DNA of 64,000 nucleotides, taken from Micromonospora parathelypteridis (GTDB lineage Bacteria > Actinomycetota > Actinomycetes > Mycobacteriales > Micromonosporaceae). The position numbers were made by a program, and so were the translations under genes. The stretch covers positions 5,952,001 to 6,016,000 of the forward strand of contig NZ_JACHDP010000001.1 of assembly GCF_014201145.1 (NCBI RefSeq), written 5' to 3'. The stretch's first letter is position 1. Every line of letters starts with the position of its first letter. This document shows positions 52,530 through 61,312 of the stretch, in pieces. The notes under the pieces were generated by a model. That model saw only the letters and a program-made list of their open reading frames with translations. It was not told the DNA's origin and searched no databases.

Positions 52530-53648
52530 CTACCGTTGCCGTCCGGAGATGGGGGCCGGGTAGACGCGGGTTTCGGTTGCCTTGACCGAAGCCCAGAGGG
52601 GTTGTCCGGGGGCGAGGTGGAGGTGCGCGGCCGCGGCGGGGGTGATGTCAGCGGCCACGTCGATCGGCCCGGCGAGTTGGATTCGGAGGTTGTCGCCGTG
52701 GCGTTGGATGCCGGTGATCGTCGTGGGCCAGACGTTGCGGGGGCTGCCGTCGGGGCGGTGCGGGTAGAGGGCGACGGCTGACGGTGGGAACGCGACGAAG
52801 ACCTCGCCGTCGTGTCGGTCAGCGGTGGTGAGGGAGAAATCGGCGCCGAGTCGAACACTGTGGCCGTCGGCCTGACCGCGGTGCAGGTTGAGTCCGACGA
52901 GTCGGGCGACGTAGTCGGTACGGGGTTGTGCGGTGATCGTTGCGGCGCTGCCCTCCTGGACGATCTGGCCGTCCTCGATGATGACGAGCCGGTCGGCGAG
53001 GACGAGGGCGTCGAGCGGGTCGTGGGTGACCAGCAGCGTCGCGCCTGGGTGCGCGGCGAGATGGCGCTGTAGTTCGGCTCGGGTGTCCAGCCGGGTGCGG
53101 GCGTCGAGTGCGGCGAGAGGTTCGTCCAGGAGCAGCAGCGCCGGGTTGACGGCGAGGGCGCGGGCGAGGGCGACGCGTTGGGCCTGTCCGCCGGAGAGGT
53201 GGCGGGGCTTGTGGCGGGACTGCCCGGTCAGGTTCATCCGGTCGAGCCACTCACCGGCGACCTGCCGGGCGTGGCGTCGGTCGAGGCCGTGCCGGCGGGG
53301 CCCGAAGGCGACGTTGTCCAGGGCGTTCAGGTGCGGAAACAGCAGGTAGTCCTGGAAGACGACACCGATCGGGCGCCGTTCGGTGGGGGTCCAGTGTCGT
53401 GTTTCGGGTCGGTCGAGGTCCTGCCCTGCGAGGGTGAGGTGCCCGGCGGAGAGCGGGATCAGACCGGCCAGGGTGCGTAGGGCGGTGGTTTTGCCGGCGC
53501 CGTTGGGGCCGAGCAGGGCGACGACCTCGCCAGCGCCGATGTGCAGCGCGACGTCGAGGCGAAAGCCCGCGCGGTCGACGACGAGGTGGGCGTCGAGCGT
53601 CGGTGTGCCGGCGTCGGGTTCGCCTCTGGCGGCGGTGTGGGCGGTCAT
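52530..53648 (-). CDS. modC: Molybdate ABC transporter ATPase
   Basis: 372 residues. Walker A LLGPNGAGKTTALRTLAG, signature LSGGQAQRVALARALA, Walker B LLLDEPLAALD, and the switch His in LVTHDPLDAL. A C-terminal TOBE domain of about 130 residues binds oxyanion. Start ATG at 53648 overlaps the modB stop (ATGA); an ATG at 53663 is possible but less coupled. It powers uptake of molybdate or tungstate by ModAB. Confidence 0.92.
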   Translation of the reverse strand: MTAHTAARGEPDAGTPTLDAHLVVDRAGFRLDVALHIGAGEVVALLGPNGAGKTTALRTLAGLIPLSAGHLTLAGQDLDRPETRHWTPTERRPIGVVFQDYLLFPHLNALDNVAFGPRRHGLDRRHARQVAGEWLDRMNLTGQSRHKPRHLSGGQAQRVALARALAVNPALLLLDEPLAALDARTRLDTRAELQRHLAAHPGATLLVTHDPLDALVLADRLVIIEDGQIVQEGSAATITAQPRTDYVARLVGLNLHRGQADGHSVRLGADFSLTTADRHDGEVFVAFPPSAVALYPHRPDGSPRNVWPTTITGIQRHGDNLRIQLAGPIDVAADITPAAAAHLHLAPGQPLWASVKATETRVYPAPISGRQR

Positions 53649-54502
53649 GGGCTGCTGATCCATCGGTCGCGGAGGCTGGCGAGGATGACCACCGAGACGG
53701 TGAGCAGGATCAGGCTGAGCACGATCGCTGCTTCCAGGTCGGTCTCCAGCGCGAGGTAGACGGCGAGGGGCATGGTCTGGGTGCGGCCCGGGAAGTTACC
53801 CGCGAACGTGATGGTGGCGCCGAACTCGCCGAGTGCCCGAGCCCAGCACAGCACCGCTCCGGCGGCGATGCCCGGCGCGACGAGCGGAAGGGTGACGTGG
53901 GTGAAGGTGGTCCAGCGGCCAGCGCCGAGGGTCGCGGCGGCTTCCTCGTATCGGGTGTCGGACCCGCGCAGCGCACCCTCGACGGCGATGATCAGGAACG
54001 GCATCGCGACGAACGCCTCGGCGAGGACGACGCCGGTGGTGGTGAACGGGAGTGTGATGCCGAAGGTGGAGTCGAGCCAGGAGCCGATCAGTCCTCTGCG
54101 GCCGAAGACGAGCAGCAGGGCGACGCCGCCGACGACGGGCGGCAGGACGAGCGGGACGGTGACGAAGGCGCGTACGACGCGTCGGCCGGGGAACGGGACG
54201 CGGGCGAGCAGCCAGGCCAGCGGGACGCCGAGGGCGACGCAGAACAGGGTGGCGAGGGTTGCGGTCTGGATCGACAGCCGCAGCGCGCTGAGCACACCTG
54301 GTTCGGTGAGCCGCTGCGGGAGAGTGGCCCATGGGGTCCGCGCCAAGAGCCCCACCAGTGGCAGCACCAGGAACAACATGCCGAGGGTGGCGGGGATGAG
54401 CAACGCGATCGGGACCCTGGTGGTGCGGCGACGCCGGTGCGGCGACGCGCCGGTCTCCGGTCGCGTCGCCGCACTCGTATCGTCAGAAGGTGACACCGGC
54501 AC
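53645..54502 (-). CDS. modB: Molybdate ABC transporter permease
   Basis: 285 residues with five to six transmembrane helices and the EAA-type loop EEAAATLGAGRWTTFTHVTLPLVAPG about 190-215. Conserved ARALGEFGATITFAGNFPGRTQTMPLAVYLALE is typical of ModB. The GTG start at 54502 lies two bases after the modA stop; a GTG at 54496 is an alternative. The Arg-rich N-terminus of about 30 residues before the first helix is longer than usual. Confidence 0.9.
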   Translation of the reverse strand: MPVSPSDDTSAATRPETGASPHRRRRTTRVPIALLIPATLGMLFLVLPLVGLLARTPWATLPQRLTEPGVLSALRLSIQTATLATLFCVALGVPLAWLLARVPFPGRRVVRAFVTVPLVLPPVVGGVALLLVFGRRGLIGSWLDSTFGITLPFTTTGVVLAEAFVAMPFLIIAVEGALRGSDTRYEEAAATLGAGRWTTFTHVTLPLVAPGIAAGAVLCWARALGEFGATITFAGNFPGRTQTMPLAVYLALETDLEAAIVLSLILLTVSVVILASLRDRWISSP

Positions 54503-54504
54503 GG

Positions 54505-55305
54505 TTACGGGGCCTGGAAGCCCGTCGCGGTGAGCACACTCTTGCCGGTGTCGGCCAGCACGTAGGCGATGAACGCCTGCGCGGCCGTCCTGTTGGGGGC
54601 GTTCTTGAGCAAGATGATCGGATAGTCGTTGATCGCCTTGGCGGACTCGGGGAACTCGATCCCGTCCACGTCCGCAGCGGCGGCTTTCGCGTCGGTACGG
54701 TAGACCAGCGCGGCGTCCACCTCGCCCAGCTTGACCTTCGACAAGGCGGCCTTCACGTCCTGCTCCAGAGTCACCGGGGTGACCTTGACGTTGGCGGCAT
54801 CGAGGGCCTTCTTCGCCGCCGCTCCGCATGGGACCTGTTCGGCGCAGAGCGCGACTTTGGCGTCGGGTTTGGTCAGGTCCGTCAACCCGGTCACCCCGTT
54901 GGGGTTGCCCTTGGGCACGGCGATGACGAGTTGGTTCTTCACGAACGTGGTCGGGGTGCCGTCGCCGTTGCCGGCATCGGTGACGACCTTCATGTTCGTC
55001 GGAGCGGCGGACGCGAACACGTCGGCCGGGGCGCCCTGGTTGATCTGGGTTGCCAGCGCCGAACTGCCGGCGAAGCTGAACGTGACCTTCACCCCGGGGT
55101 TCGCCGCCTCGAAGTCCTTGCCGATGGTGGTGAACGACTCGGTCAGCGACGCCGCCGCGAACACCGTCACCGTGCCGGTGACGCCCGCGCTGCTGGTCCC
55201 GGAACCTGGACTGGCGGTGTCGTCACCGCCACCACAGCCGGACAGACCCACCACCGCCAGCGCGGTGAGTGCGGCCAGGGTAGTACGCAATCGTCGTGCC
55301 CTCAC
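54505..55305 (-). CDS. modA: Molybdate-binding lipoprotein
   Basis: 266 residues. Lipobox VGLSGCGGG near residue 24. The mature protein has VTVFAAASLTESFTTIGKDFE, SFAGSSALATQINQGAPADVFASA, and LVYRTDAKAAA, characteristic of ModA oxyanion binding (Ser, Ala and Thr backbone ligands). GTG start at 55305. First gene of modABC; the HTH-TOBE protein gene ends 28 bases upstream on the same strand. Confidence 0.93.
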   Translation of the reverse strand: MRARRLRTTLAALTALAVVGLSGCGGGDDTASPGSGTSSAGVTGTVTVFAAASLTESFTTIGKDFEAANPGVKVTFSFAGSSALATQINQGAPADVFASAAPTNMKVVTDAGNGDGTPTTFVKNQLVIAVPKGNPNGVTGLTDLTKPDAKVALCAEQVPCGAAAKKALDAANVKVTPVTLEQDVKAALSKVKLGEVDAALVYRTDAKAAAADVDGIEFPESAKAINDYPIILLKNAPNRTAAQAFIAYVLADTGKSVLTATGFQAP

Positions 55306-55333
55306 GAACTGCTCCTCCCTCTACTACCGGCGG

Positions 55334-55726
55334 TCATCGTGGCTTCTCCACCACCACCGTGGTCGACTTGATCACCGCGACTGCGACTGAGCCGACCTCG
55401 AGACCGAGGTCGTCGACGGCTTCGCGGCTCATCAGCGACACCAGCCGGAACGGCCCGGCCTGAATGTCGACCTGCGCCATCACCGCGTCCTTGACCACCG
55501 CGGTGACGATGCCCCGCAGCCGGTTACGCGCCGACGACTCCTCCGCGCGGCCCTCCGGCTCGCCCGCCTGGGCCTGAACGAACCCGGCGAGCGTCACCCC
55601 GTCGATCACCCGGTGTCCGTGCTCATCGCGAACGGCGGCCAGGCGTCCGGCGTCGACCCAACGCCGCACCGTGTCCACGCTGACCCCGAGCAACTCGGCG
55701 GCCTCACCGATCCGAAACATCGTCAC
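55334..55726 (-). CDS. HTH-TOBE molybdate-responsive regulator (ModE-like)
   Basis: 130 residues. N-terminal MerR/excisionase-type helix-turn-helix (FRIGEAAELLGVSVDTVRRWVDAG, 4-27), then a single TOBE/Mop domain (about 68-130) with VKDAVMAQVDIQAGPFRLVSLMSREA. Binds molybdate and DNA or stores the oxyanion; it probably controls the modABC genes 28 bases downstream. GTG at 55726 lies six bases after TATCGT (leaderless); an ATG two codons later is possible. Confidence 0.85.
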   Translation of the reverse strand: MTMFRIGEAAELLGVSVDTVRRWVDAGRLAAVRDEHGHRVIDGVTLAGFVQAQAGEPEGRAEESSARNRLRGIVTAVVKDAVMAQVDIQAGPFRLVSLMSREAVDDLGLEVGSVAVAVIKSTTVVVEKPR

Positions 55727-55732
55727 ACAGCC

Positions 55733-55738
55733 ACGATA
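55733..55738 (-). promoter_or_regulatory. -10 box (TATCGT) for a leaderless mRNA
   Basis: TATCGT on the minus strand ends six bases before the GTG at 55726. Confidence 0.45.
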
Positions 55739-55829
55739 GCTGGCCGCAACTGCCCAACAGAAGTGCCCAAACAGCCCGCATCCGCAACCGAGACTAGCCA
55801 GCACCCTCCAGCATCTGCATCATGGACTG

Positions 55830-56897
55830 GTGGCTGGTGAACCTGCGTCGATGCCGGCATGGCAGACCCTGACCGGCGAGCAGACCCGCCGGTGGACCGA
55901 GGTCCTCGACCACCTCGCCGCCGCCCTTCCCCCAGGTGCCGTCACCGTCGTTGTCGACGGAGGCATTCCCTACCCCGGCATCGTCGCCGACCGTCTCGCC
56001 GACGCCCTGCGCGGCATCGGGCGCCCCTGCGCCCGCCTCAGCGACGCCACACCAATCGCCGACGAGGACAGCTGGCGTACCGACCGGACCCCCCAGACCG
56101 TCGCCATCGCTGATGGACCCCGGTGGCGTGCCCACCCACCCGGCGGCAAGTGGGATGTGGTCATCAGGCTGCTCACCCCGGCGGCAAGCGCGGGCGTCCA
56201 CGGCAGTCGCGAGCCCGACTGCGACATCGCGATTGATCTGCACAACCCCAACTGGCCGGTGATCCGGCGGCTCACCGATCGGCTCGCCCCCCGGGAACGC
56301 TGGTACATCAGCGAGACCCGGGCCTTCTTCGCCATTCGCGCGGCGACCTGGGACACCAAGTTCGGCGACGACCTGCCCGCCTACCGCGCCGCCGTCACCG
56401 AAGCGCACGTACCCCCCGCCGGGGTAGCCGTCGACATCGGCTGCGGCACCGGCCGCGCCCTGCCTGCCCTCCGACACGCCGTCGGCCCGAACGGCACCGT
56501 CATCGGCCTCGACGTCACCCCGCAGATGCTCACCGCCGCGGCCCCCCACAGCCGCGACGCAGCGGCGACCCTGATCCTCGGCGACGCCCGACACCTTCCG
56601 TTTGGAGACGCCGGCGTCGACATCATTTTCGTCGCCGGGCTCCTCACACACCTCCCCGACTTCGAAGCCGGGCTCCGCGAACTCGCCCGGATCACCCGAC
56701 CCGGCGGACGTCTCGTGCTCTTCCACCCCTCCGGCCGGGCAGCTCTCGCCGCCCGACATGGCCGCACCCTGGACCCCGACGAACCCCTCGCCGAAGCCCC
56801 GCTACTCCGGTCGACCTCCCGCACCGGATGGCAGCTCACCAGCTACGACGACCCGCCACACCGCTTCCTTGCCACCGCCACCCGCCAGACGAACTGA
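55830..56897 (+). CDS. SAM-dependent methyltransferase with degenerate uridine-kinase-like N-domain
   Basis: 355 residues. C-terminal class I methyltransferase from about 195: motif I VAVDIGCGTGRALPAL, motif II GLDVTPQML, LGDARHLPFGDAGVDIIFVAGLL and RITRPGGRLVLFHP. N-terminal about 190 residues follow the order of a uridine/nucleoside kinase, but the P-loop position reads VVVDGGIPYPGIVADRLADAL without the GxxGSGKST sequence, so this half should not bind ATP in the usual way. GTG at 55830 or ATG at 55851 may start translation. Substrate unknown. Faces the ModE-like gene divergently. Confidence 0.8.
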   Translation: MAGEPASMPAWQTLTGEQTRRWTEVLDHLAAALPPGAVTVVVDGGIPYPGIVADRLADALRGIGRPCARLSDATPIADEDSWRTDRTPQTVAIADGPRWRAHPPGGKWDVVIRLLTPAASAGVHGSREPDCDIAIDLHNPNWPVIRRLTDRLAPRERWYISETRAFFAIRAATWDTKFGDDLPAYRAAVTEAHVPPAGVAVDIGCGTGRALPALRHAVGPNGTVIGLDVTPQMLTAAAPHSRDAAATLILGDARHLPFGDAGVDIIFVAGLLTHLPDFEAGLRELARITRPGGRLVLFHPSGRAALAARHGRTLDPDEPLAEAPLLRSTSRTGWQLTSYDDPPHRFLATATRQTN

Positions 56898-57020
56898 CCC
56901 AACGCCAGTCGGCCACCAACGGTCGCCGTGTTCCTGCCGGCGAAAGGGCTCATCCAGGCGCGCCGCGCCGTCAGCGGGGCGGGCGGCGAATTGTGATCGA
57001 CAGCCGGTGGCCACGTGGTG

Positions 57021-57476
57021 TCAGCCCGCGCGGGACGACGTTCGGCGCGCGAGGCGGTACAGGGCGGCCCGAATGTGCTCCCTTTCGACGGCGGTGGTGC
57101 GAGGGTCCATCAGTCGGTCGTGGACGGCACCCAGGAGCTCTTCGATCGCCGGTTCTGCCACGGGCACCTCTGGCGACGGTGCGTAGTGAGTCAGCGGGGT
57201 GAGGGCGCGCAGGGCCGCGCCGAGCGGCAGGTTCAAGGCCGTGCAGAACGCGCGTACCTTGGGCAGCTCCGGGTGGTGCTGCCAGTCACCGGACAGCCAT
57301 CGAAAGATGGTCGAGCGGCCGAGGCCGCTCTGAGCCGCCACTTGCGTGATCGACCAACCATGCTCGTCCTGGGCGACGTCGACCGCGTGGCGTACGAACT
57401 GAGCGAACGCCTCCTGCGCGGCCCCTTCGACGTCACCCCTGTCCTGGCCGTCGCTTCCCCCACGGTCGGTACTCAA
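57021..57476 (-). CDS. XRE-family HTH regulator
   Basis: About 151 residues. The helix-turn-helix WSITQVAAQSGLGRSTIFRWLSG (about 40-62) is followed by a helical C-terminal region (LPKVRAFCTALNLPL). No catalytic or sensor domain recognised. The start is uncertain: the TTG at 57476 has GAGAGG four bases upstream, whereas a GTG at 57590 would add 38 residues that look non-coding. A palindrome-like element at 57513-57528 may be its own operator. Confidence 0.65.
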   Translation of the reverse strand: MSTDRGGSDGQDRGDVEGAAQEAFAQFVRHAVDVAQDEHGWSITQVAAQSGLGRSTIFRWLSGDWQHHPELPKVRAFCTALNLPLGAALRALTPLTHYAPSPEVPVAEPAIEELLGAVHDRLMDPRTTAVEREHIRAALYRLARRTSSRAG

Positions 57477-57512
57477 CTGGCCTCTCTTCCGCCTCCGTGC
57501 TGCCTTCCACCA

Positions 57513-57528
57513 CGATAATCGAAAATCG
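57513..57528. promoter_or_regulatory. Imperfect palindrome CGATAATCGAAAATCG upstream of XRE gene
   Basis: 16-bp sequence with two mismatched pairs, 37 bases before the TTG start; candidate autoregulatory site. Confidence 0.35.
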
Positions 57529-57653
57529 TTGATACTTACTCGAGTGCACGGCGCTGTAACTGCCGGCTGAGCGGCGGAGCGTAATCGCACGCATCGGTCG
57601 GCCAGTTGCGGCTCGCCGCGATCTGGCCGGGACTTGCAGTATCAGAGCTCTCG

Positions 57654-58175
57654 ATGACCACCGCGAACATGGGAGTATCCGTGGACCAGTCTTATGACGC
57701 TGTCGCCGCATGGCGGGCCGCCGGCGAGGCCCGTGACGCCGCCGGTGCGGTCGCCGCCCTCAGCCCTGATGTCACTCTGATCTCGCCGATCACCGAGCAG
57801 TTCACCTTCCGAGGCCATCGGCAAGTACGCACCTTGCTCGACGTGGCCCTGGCCGCGATCGATGACATCACCTTCACCGACCAGGTCGCCGAGGGCCGTA
57901 CCGTGGCGCTGTTCTACGAGGCGCAGGTCGGCGGGACGCGTCTCTACGAAGCCCAGCGGCTGCGCCTGGGCGCCGACGGTCTGATCAGCGACATCACCCT
58001 GTACGTCCGGCCGTTGCCGGCGCTCACTCTACTGATGACTCGCCTCGGGCCCGACCTGGCCCGACGCAACGGACAGCCGGGCCTGGCCCGGCTGATCCCG
58101 CTCGCCAGCGGCGCGATGCACTCGATGGCCGCCACCGGCGAACAAAGAATCATGCCGAGAGTGGCACCTCGATAG
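57654..58175 (+). CDS. NTF2-like/SnoaL-like protein
   Basis: 173 residues with the cone-fold pattern AWRAAGEARDAAGAVAALSPD, then ISPITEQFTFRGHRQVRTLL, FTDQVAEGRTVALFYEAQVGG and YVRPLPALTLL. It shares the order of motifs with the protein at 49176-49568, though overall identity is modest. The C-terminus has a hydrophobic tail of about 50 residues. ATG at 57654 follows TATCAG by eight bases, again close to the leaderless layout. No catalytic residue assigned. Confidence 0.7.
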   Translation: MTTANMGVSVDQSYDAVAAWRAAGEARDAAGAVAALSPDVTLISPITEQFTFRGHRQVRTLLDVALAAIDDITFTDQVAEGRTVALFYEAQVGGTRLYEAQRLRLGADGLISDITLYVRPLPALTLLMTRLGPDLARRNGQPGLARLIPLASGAMHSMAATGEQRIMPRVAPR

Positions 58176-58271
58176 CAGCTCCTCCGGTCAGCGATCGTTG
58201 CCAACGACCTCCCCACCGCCGGCCGGAGACGCCCTCAACTGCCGTTGGTGTGCGTGGCACGATGCTGAGCC

Positions 58272-59147
58272 ATGGATCATCAGGGGCAGTTTCGCCGTGC
58301 AGCGCTCGCGTTGGGCGTCCCGGACGACGAGATCAGCAGCTTCATCAGGCACCTCCGGTTGTCGATCCGGCTGAGCAGCGGCTCCGACGGTGTTCCGGTA
58401 GGACAGTTTGGTGGGCTACCCCGGCTGCCGCTGGACGAGGACTGGCCGTCCGATCAACCCGGCCCGTTGCCGTTCATCTTCTCGGTCGACTGTGCGGCGC
58501 TGCCGAGGGTCGACGGCTTCGGCCTGCCGGCAGTCGGCTCGCTGCTGTTCTTCATGGACCACGAGAACGACTACCTGGCCAGTGCCACCGGAGAACAGAG
58601 GTACGCGCGAGTCGTGTTTGTGCCGGAAGGCACCGACACTTCGGTCGTGGAACCCCCCGACTCGGAGTTCGTCGGCTAGCAGTACGACGTGAGCGCCACA
58701 CTCCTCGCGGAGCTGCCCCATTGGTTCGCGACGCACGAGGATGAGGACGAGGACGACCTGTCGCCCTTCCAGCAGCAACTGGCCCGTGACCTCGAGCGTG
58801 ACATGCCACACCTGGACGAGCTCCGCGCTCTGGCCTACGACCTCTGGCCGCCTGACGAAGGGCTCGCCAGCGCCTACCTCGGCGGGTACGCCGACGATGC
58901 GGTGATCACGAGTATCGCGGAGCAGACTCTTGCGGGGCGCGAGAAGGCCGGCGAGATCGTCATCCCGGTGGCGAAATGGTATTCGCAGCTGGAGAAGGAA
59001 AAGCACCAATTGACGAGTGAGTGGATGTCGCTCGCCCGCTTCCCCGTGGGCGACGAGTTCTATCACGGCAATTTTGTGATCCGCCACGACGACCTGGCCG
59101 CCGGCCGGCTGGACAGGGCTTACTCCGTAGTCGAGTTCAGTGAGTAG
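58272..59147 (+). pseudogene. DUF1963 (YwqG-like) gene interrupted by an in-frame amber codon
   Basis: Two frames (58272-58679 and 58680-59147) are in the same reading frame and together give one 291-residue DUF1963 protein, split only by a TAG at 58677-58679. The first half has GLPRLPLDEDWPSDQPGPLPFIFSVDC and GSLLFFMDHEN, the second QLEKEKHQLTSEWMSLARF and EFYHGNFVIRHDDL, which are conserved over the usual length of the family. No ribosome-binding site precedes the GTG (58689) that could restart the second half. A single-base nonsense mutation, a sequencing error, or readthrough (TAG followed by CAG) explain it. Confidence 0.8.
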
Positions 59148-59272
59148 CAGCCGCGGACAGCGTCGCCTGCGGGCACGATCCCGCTCGGCGGTCTGGCTGT
59201 CGTTGTCCCGTTGATCCTCCCGATCCGCACCTTGCATAGGCTTCCCGACAACCCCACCGAAGGACCGCTGCT

Positions 59273-60208
59273 GTGACCACGATCCGCATTGCCCACCCCG
59301 ACGAAGTCCCCGGCCTCGTCCAGTACCCCGACGACGCCGAGCGCAACACCGCGACCAGCGCCTACCTCACCGATCTGCTCGCCAAGCGCTGCACTCGACC
59401 CGAATGGTGCCTGGTGGCCGAGGACCGCGGCCGGCTGATCGGCGCCGTGGCGCTCTGGACCATGCCCGGCAACGACGTACCCAGCGACGTCGTACTCGTG
59501 GAAGCTCCCTGGGACGACCCGGAGCTCACCGTCGGGCTCGCGCTGCTCACCGAGGCGGCGAATCTGGCCAGAAAGCTGGGCGCCACCGAGCAGGGCCACG
59601 TGGTGGACTCCCCGGCCCAGGCACCGCAGTTCCAACGTCACCCCGAGCAGCGGGCGGAGCTGCTGCGCCGGGCCGGGTTCGCCGTGGCCCGCGACGGCCG
59701 GCGTTTCCGCTGGCTGACCGGCGGTGAATTGCCCGCGCAGGACGGGCGGCTGCGGTTCCGTTCCCTCACCGAGCTGGGACCTGGGCCCTTCATCGACCTG
59801 CTGGAGGCCCTGCTCGCGGACACCGCCGACGCGCTGCTCGCCGCCGACGTACAGAAGCACGGACTCCGTAAGGCGGCCGAGTTGCTGTTCGAGGAGTCCA
59901 CCGAGTTCGCGCACGAGCCGCAGTGGTGGGAGATCGGGTACGACGCCGACGGCACCCCGGCCGTGATCAGCCTGCCCGCCCACAGCCCGGCCTTCCCCGT
60001 GATCAGCTTCGTCGGTGTCGCCCCCGCTCACCGGGGCAAGGGCTACAGCACCTCTGTCGTCGCCCGGGGGACCCGGATCCTGGCCGAGAACGGCGCCACC
60101 GAGATCCGTGGCGACTGCGACGCGGCGAACATCGCCATGTTCAAGGGATTCGAACGGGCGGGCTACCACAACTTTGCCAACCGGATGGAACTCTCTCGCC
60201 CGCTCTAA
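59273..60208 (+). CDS. GNAT-family N-acetyltransferase, double domain
   Basis: 311 residues with two GNAT-like halves. The first, about 1-145, is degenerate (LVAEDRGRLIGAVALW but no clear acetyl-CoA loop); the second, about 180-305, has the strand FVGVAPAHRGKGYSTSVVARGTRIL with the Q/RxxGxG/A acetyl-CoA loop and CDAANIAMFKGFERAGY. The substrate is unknown. GTG start at 59273. Ends before the terminator at 60257. Confidence 0.82.
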   Translation: MTTIRIAHPDEVPGLVQYPDDAERNTATSAYLTDLLAKRCTRPEWCLVAEDRGRLIGAVALWTMPGNDVPSDVVLVEAPWDDPELTVGLALLTEAANLARKLGATEQGHVVDSPAQAPQFQRHPEQRAELLRRAGFAVARDGRRFRWLTGGELPAQDGRLRFRSLTELGPGPFIDLLEALLADTADALLAADVQKHGLRKAAELLFEESTEFAHEPQWWEIGYDADGTPAVISLPAHSPAFPVISFVGVAPAHRGKGYSTSVVARGTRILAENGATEIRGDCDAANIAMFKGFERAGYHNFANRMELSRPL

Positions 60209-60256
60209 CCGATGCGTCCGGCTCGCGTGTCACGGTCGCAGACGCCGTGCCGACAC

Positions 60257-60300
60257 GGCTCAGGCCGTTGCCACCCACGCCGATGGCAATGGCCTGAGCC
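60257..60300. terminator. Bidirectional terminator between GNAT and ThuA-like genes
   Basis: 17-bp arms GGCTCAGGCCGTTGCCA and TGGCAATGGCCTGAGCC with one mismatch, 10-base loop, between convergent genes. Confidence 0.8.
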
Positions 60301-60331
60301 GCTCGCTTGACCGATTAAATACGCCGCGGTG

Positions 60332-61312
60332 TCATCGGCAGAACGAGGTGCGGCCCATGGCGGATTCGATACCGCCGAGGACGTGGTCGAGGAAGTACTG
60401 GTCGCCGGTCATCGGCGTGTCGGTCCAGGCCTCGACGGCGTGGCCCATCGTGGTGACCCACGAGCGTCCGCCGTCGTAGTACTGGCACCACGACACCGGG
60501 TGGTTGCGCCCATGGCCAGGGTGTCCGCTGCCCCCGGTTGCGCCCTCGGGCAGCGTGGACTCGTCGACCTTGGCAAGGATCCGCACCTCGCTCGGGAATG
60601 GCACCAGGTTGTACCACTCGTCGGCGAAGTCCCAGCGGGTGGGGAGCCCGGCGGTCGAGGCGTCCCGGCGGCTCGTGGTCGTGACGGTGCCTGGCTGGTT
60701 GCGTCCGTGATCGTAGTAGTTGGCTCCGCCGAGCAGGCCTTCGTACCATTCCCAGTTGTATTCCGTGCCGAACGCGTTGTGAATGCCCACGAAGCCGCCA
60801 CCGCCGCGGATGTACTGACGCAGCGCGGTCTGCGCCGGATCGTCGAGGGCGTCCCGGGTGGTGCTCATGAAGATGACCGCGTTGTAGCGGAACAGCCGCG
60901 AGGGCGACGAGAGTTGCGTGACGTCCTCGGTCCAGTCGACGGCGAAGTTGTGCTCCGTCCCCAGCTTGACGATGGCGTTCTGTGCGGCGTGCGCGGGGGT
61001 GAGGGGTGGGTTGAGGCCCGGTGGCAGGACGGGCCCGATGTGCGCGTGTCGCGGTCCGGCCGTCCGGCTGTAGACGAGGACGCGGTAGCCGTCAGCGGCA
61101 GGGTCGAAGTTGCCCCAGTCGTGGTAGCAGCCGGAGTCCAGGCCGCGACAGACACCGTAGTTGGGCCGGCCGAGGTTCTCGGCGCCTCTGTCGCTCGATG
61201 TGGAGGTGGCTTTGTCGGCAGCACTCGGGATGGACGTGCCCAGCAACATGACGGCTGCGGTCAGGGCGGCGCCGAGGACTGCGCTGATCAGTGTGTTGCG
61301 CCGTAGGGGCAT
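60332..61312 (-). CDS. Secreted ThuA-domain protein (trehalose-utilisation-like)
   Basis: 326 residues. Signal peptide about 1-31 (ends IPSAA). A ThuA/class I glutamine-amidotransferase-like fold follows with RVLVYSRTAGPRHAHIG, VIFMSTTRDALDDPAQ, IRGGGGFVGIHNAFGTEYNW and HPVSWCQYYDGGRSWVTTMGHAVEAW. ThuA-like domains are found in secreted sugar-related proteins and have no firmly established activity. The GIHNAFG strand lacks the Cys of amidotransferases. Long 5' region with a clear promoter at 61474-61502. Confidence 0.82.
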   Translation of the reverse strand: MPLRRNTLISAVLGAALTAAVMLLGTSIPSAADKATSTSSDRGAENLGRPNYGVCRGLDSGCYHDWGNFDPAADGYRVLVYSRTAGPRHAHIGPVLPPGLNPPLTPAHAAQNAIVKLGTEHNFAVDWTEDVTQLSSPSRLFRYNAVIFMSTTRDALDDPAQTALRQYIRGGGGFVGIHNAFGTEYNWEWYEGLLGGANYYDHGRNQPGTVTTTSRRDASTAGLPTRWDFADEWYNLVPFPSEVRILAKVDESTLPEGATGGSGHPGHGRNHPVSWCQYYDGGRSWVTTMGHAVEAWTDTPMTGDQYFLDHVLGGIESAMGRTSFCR

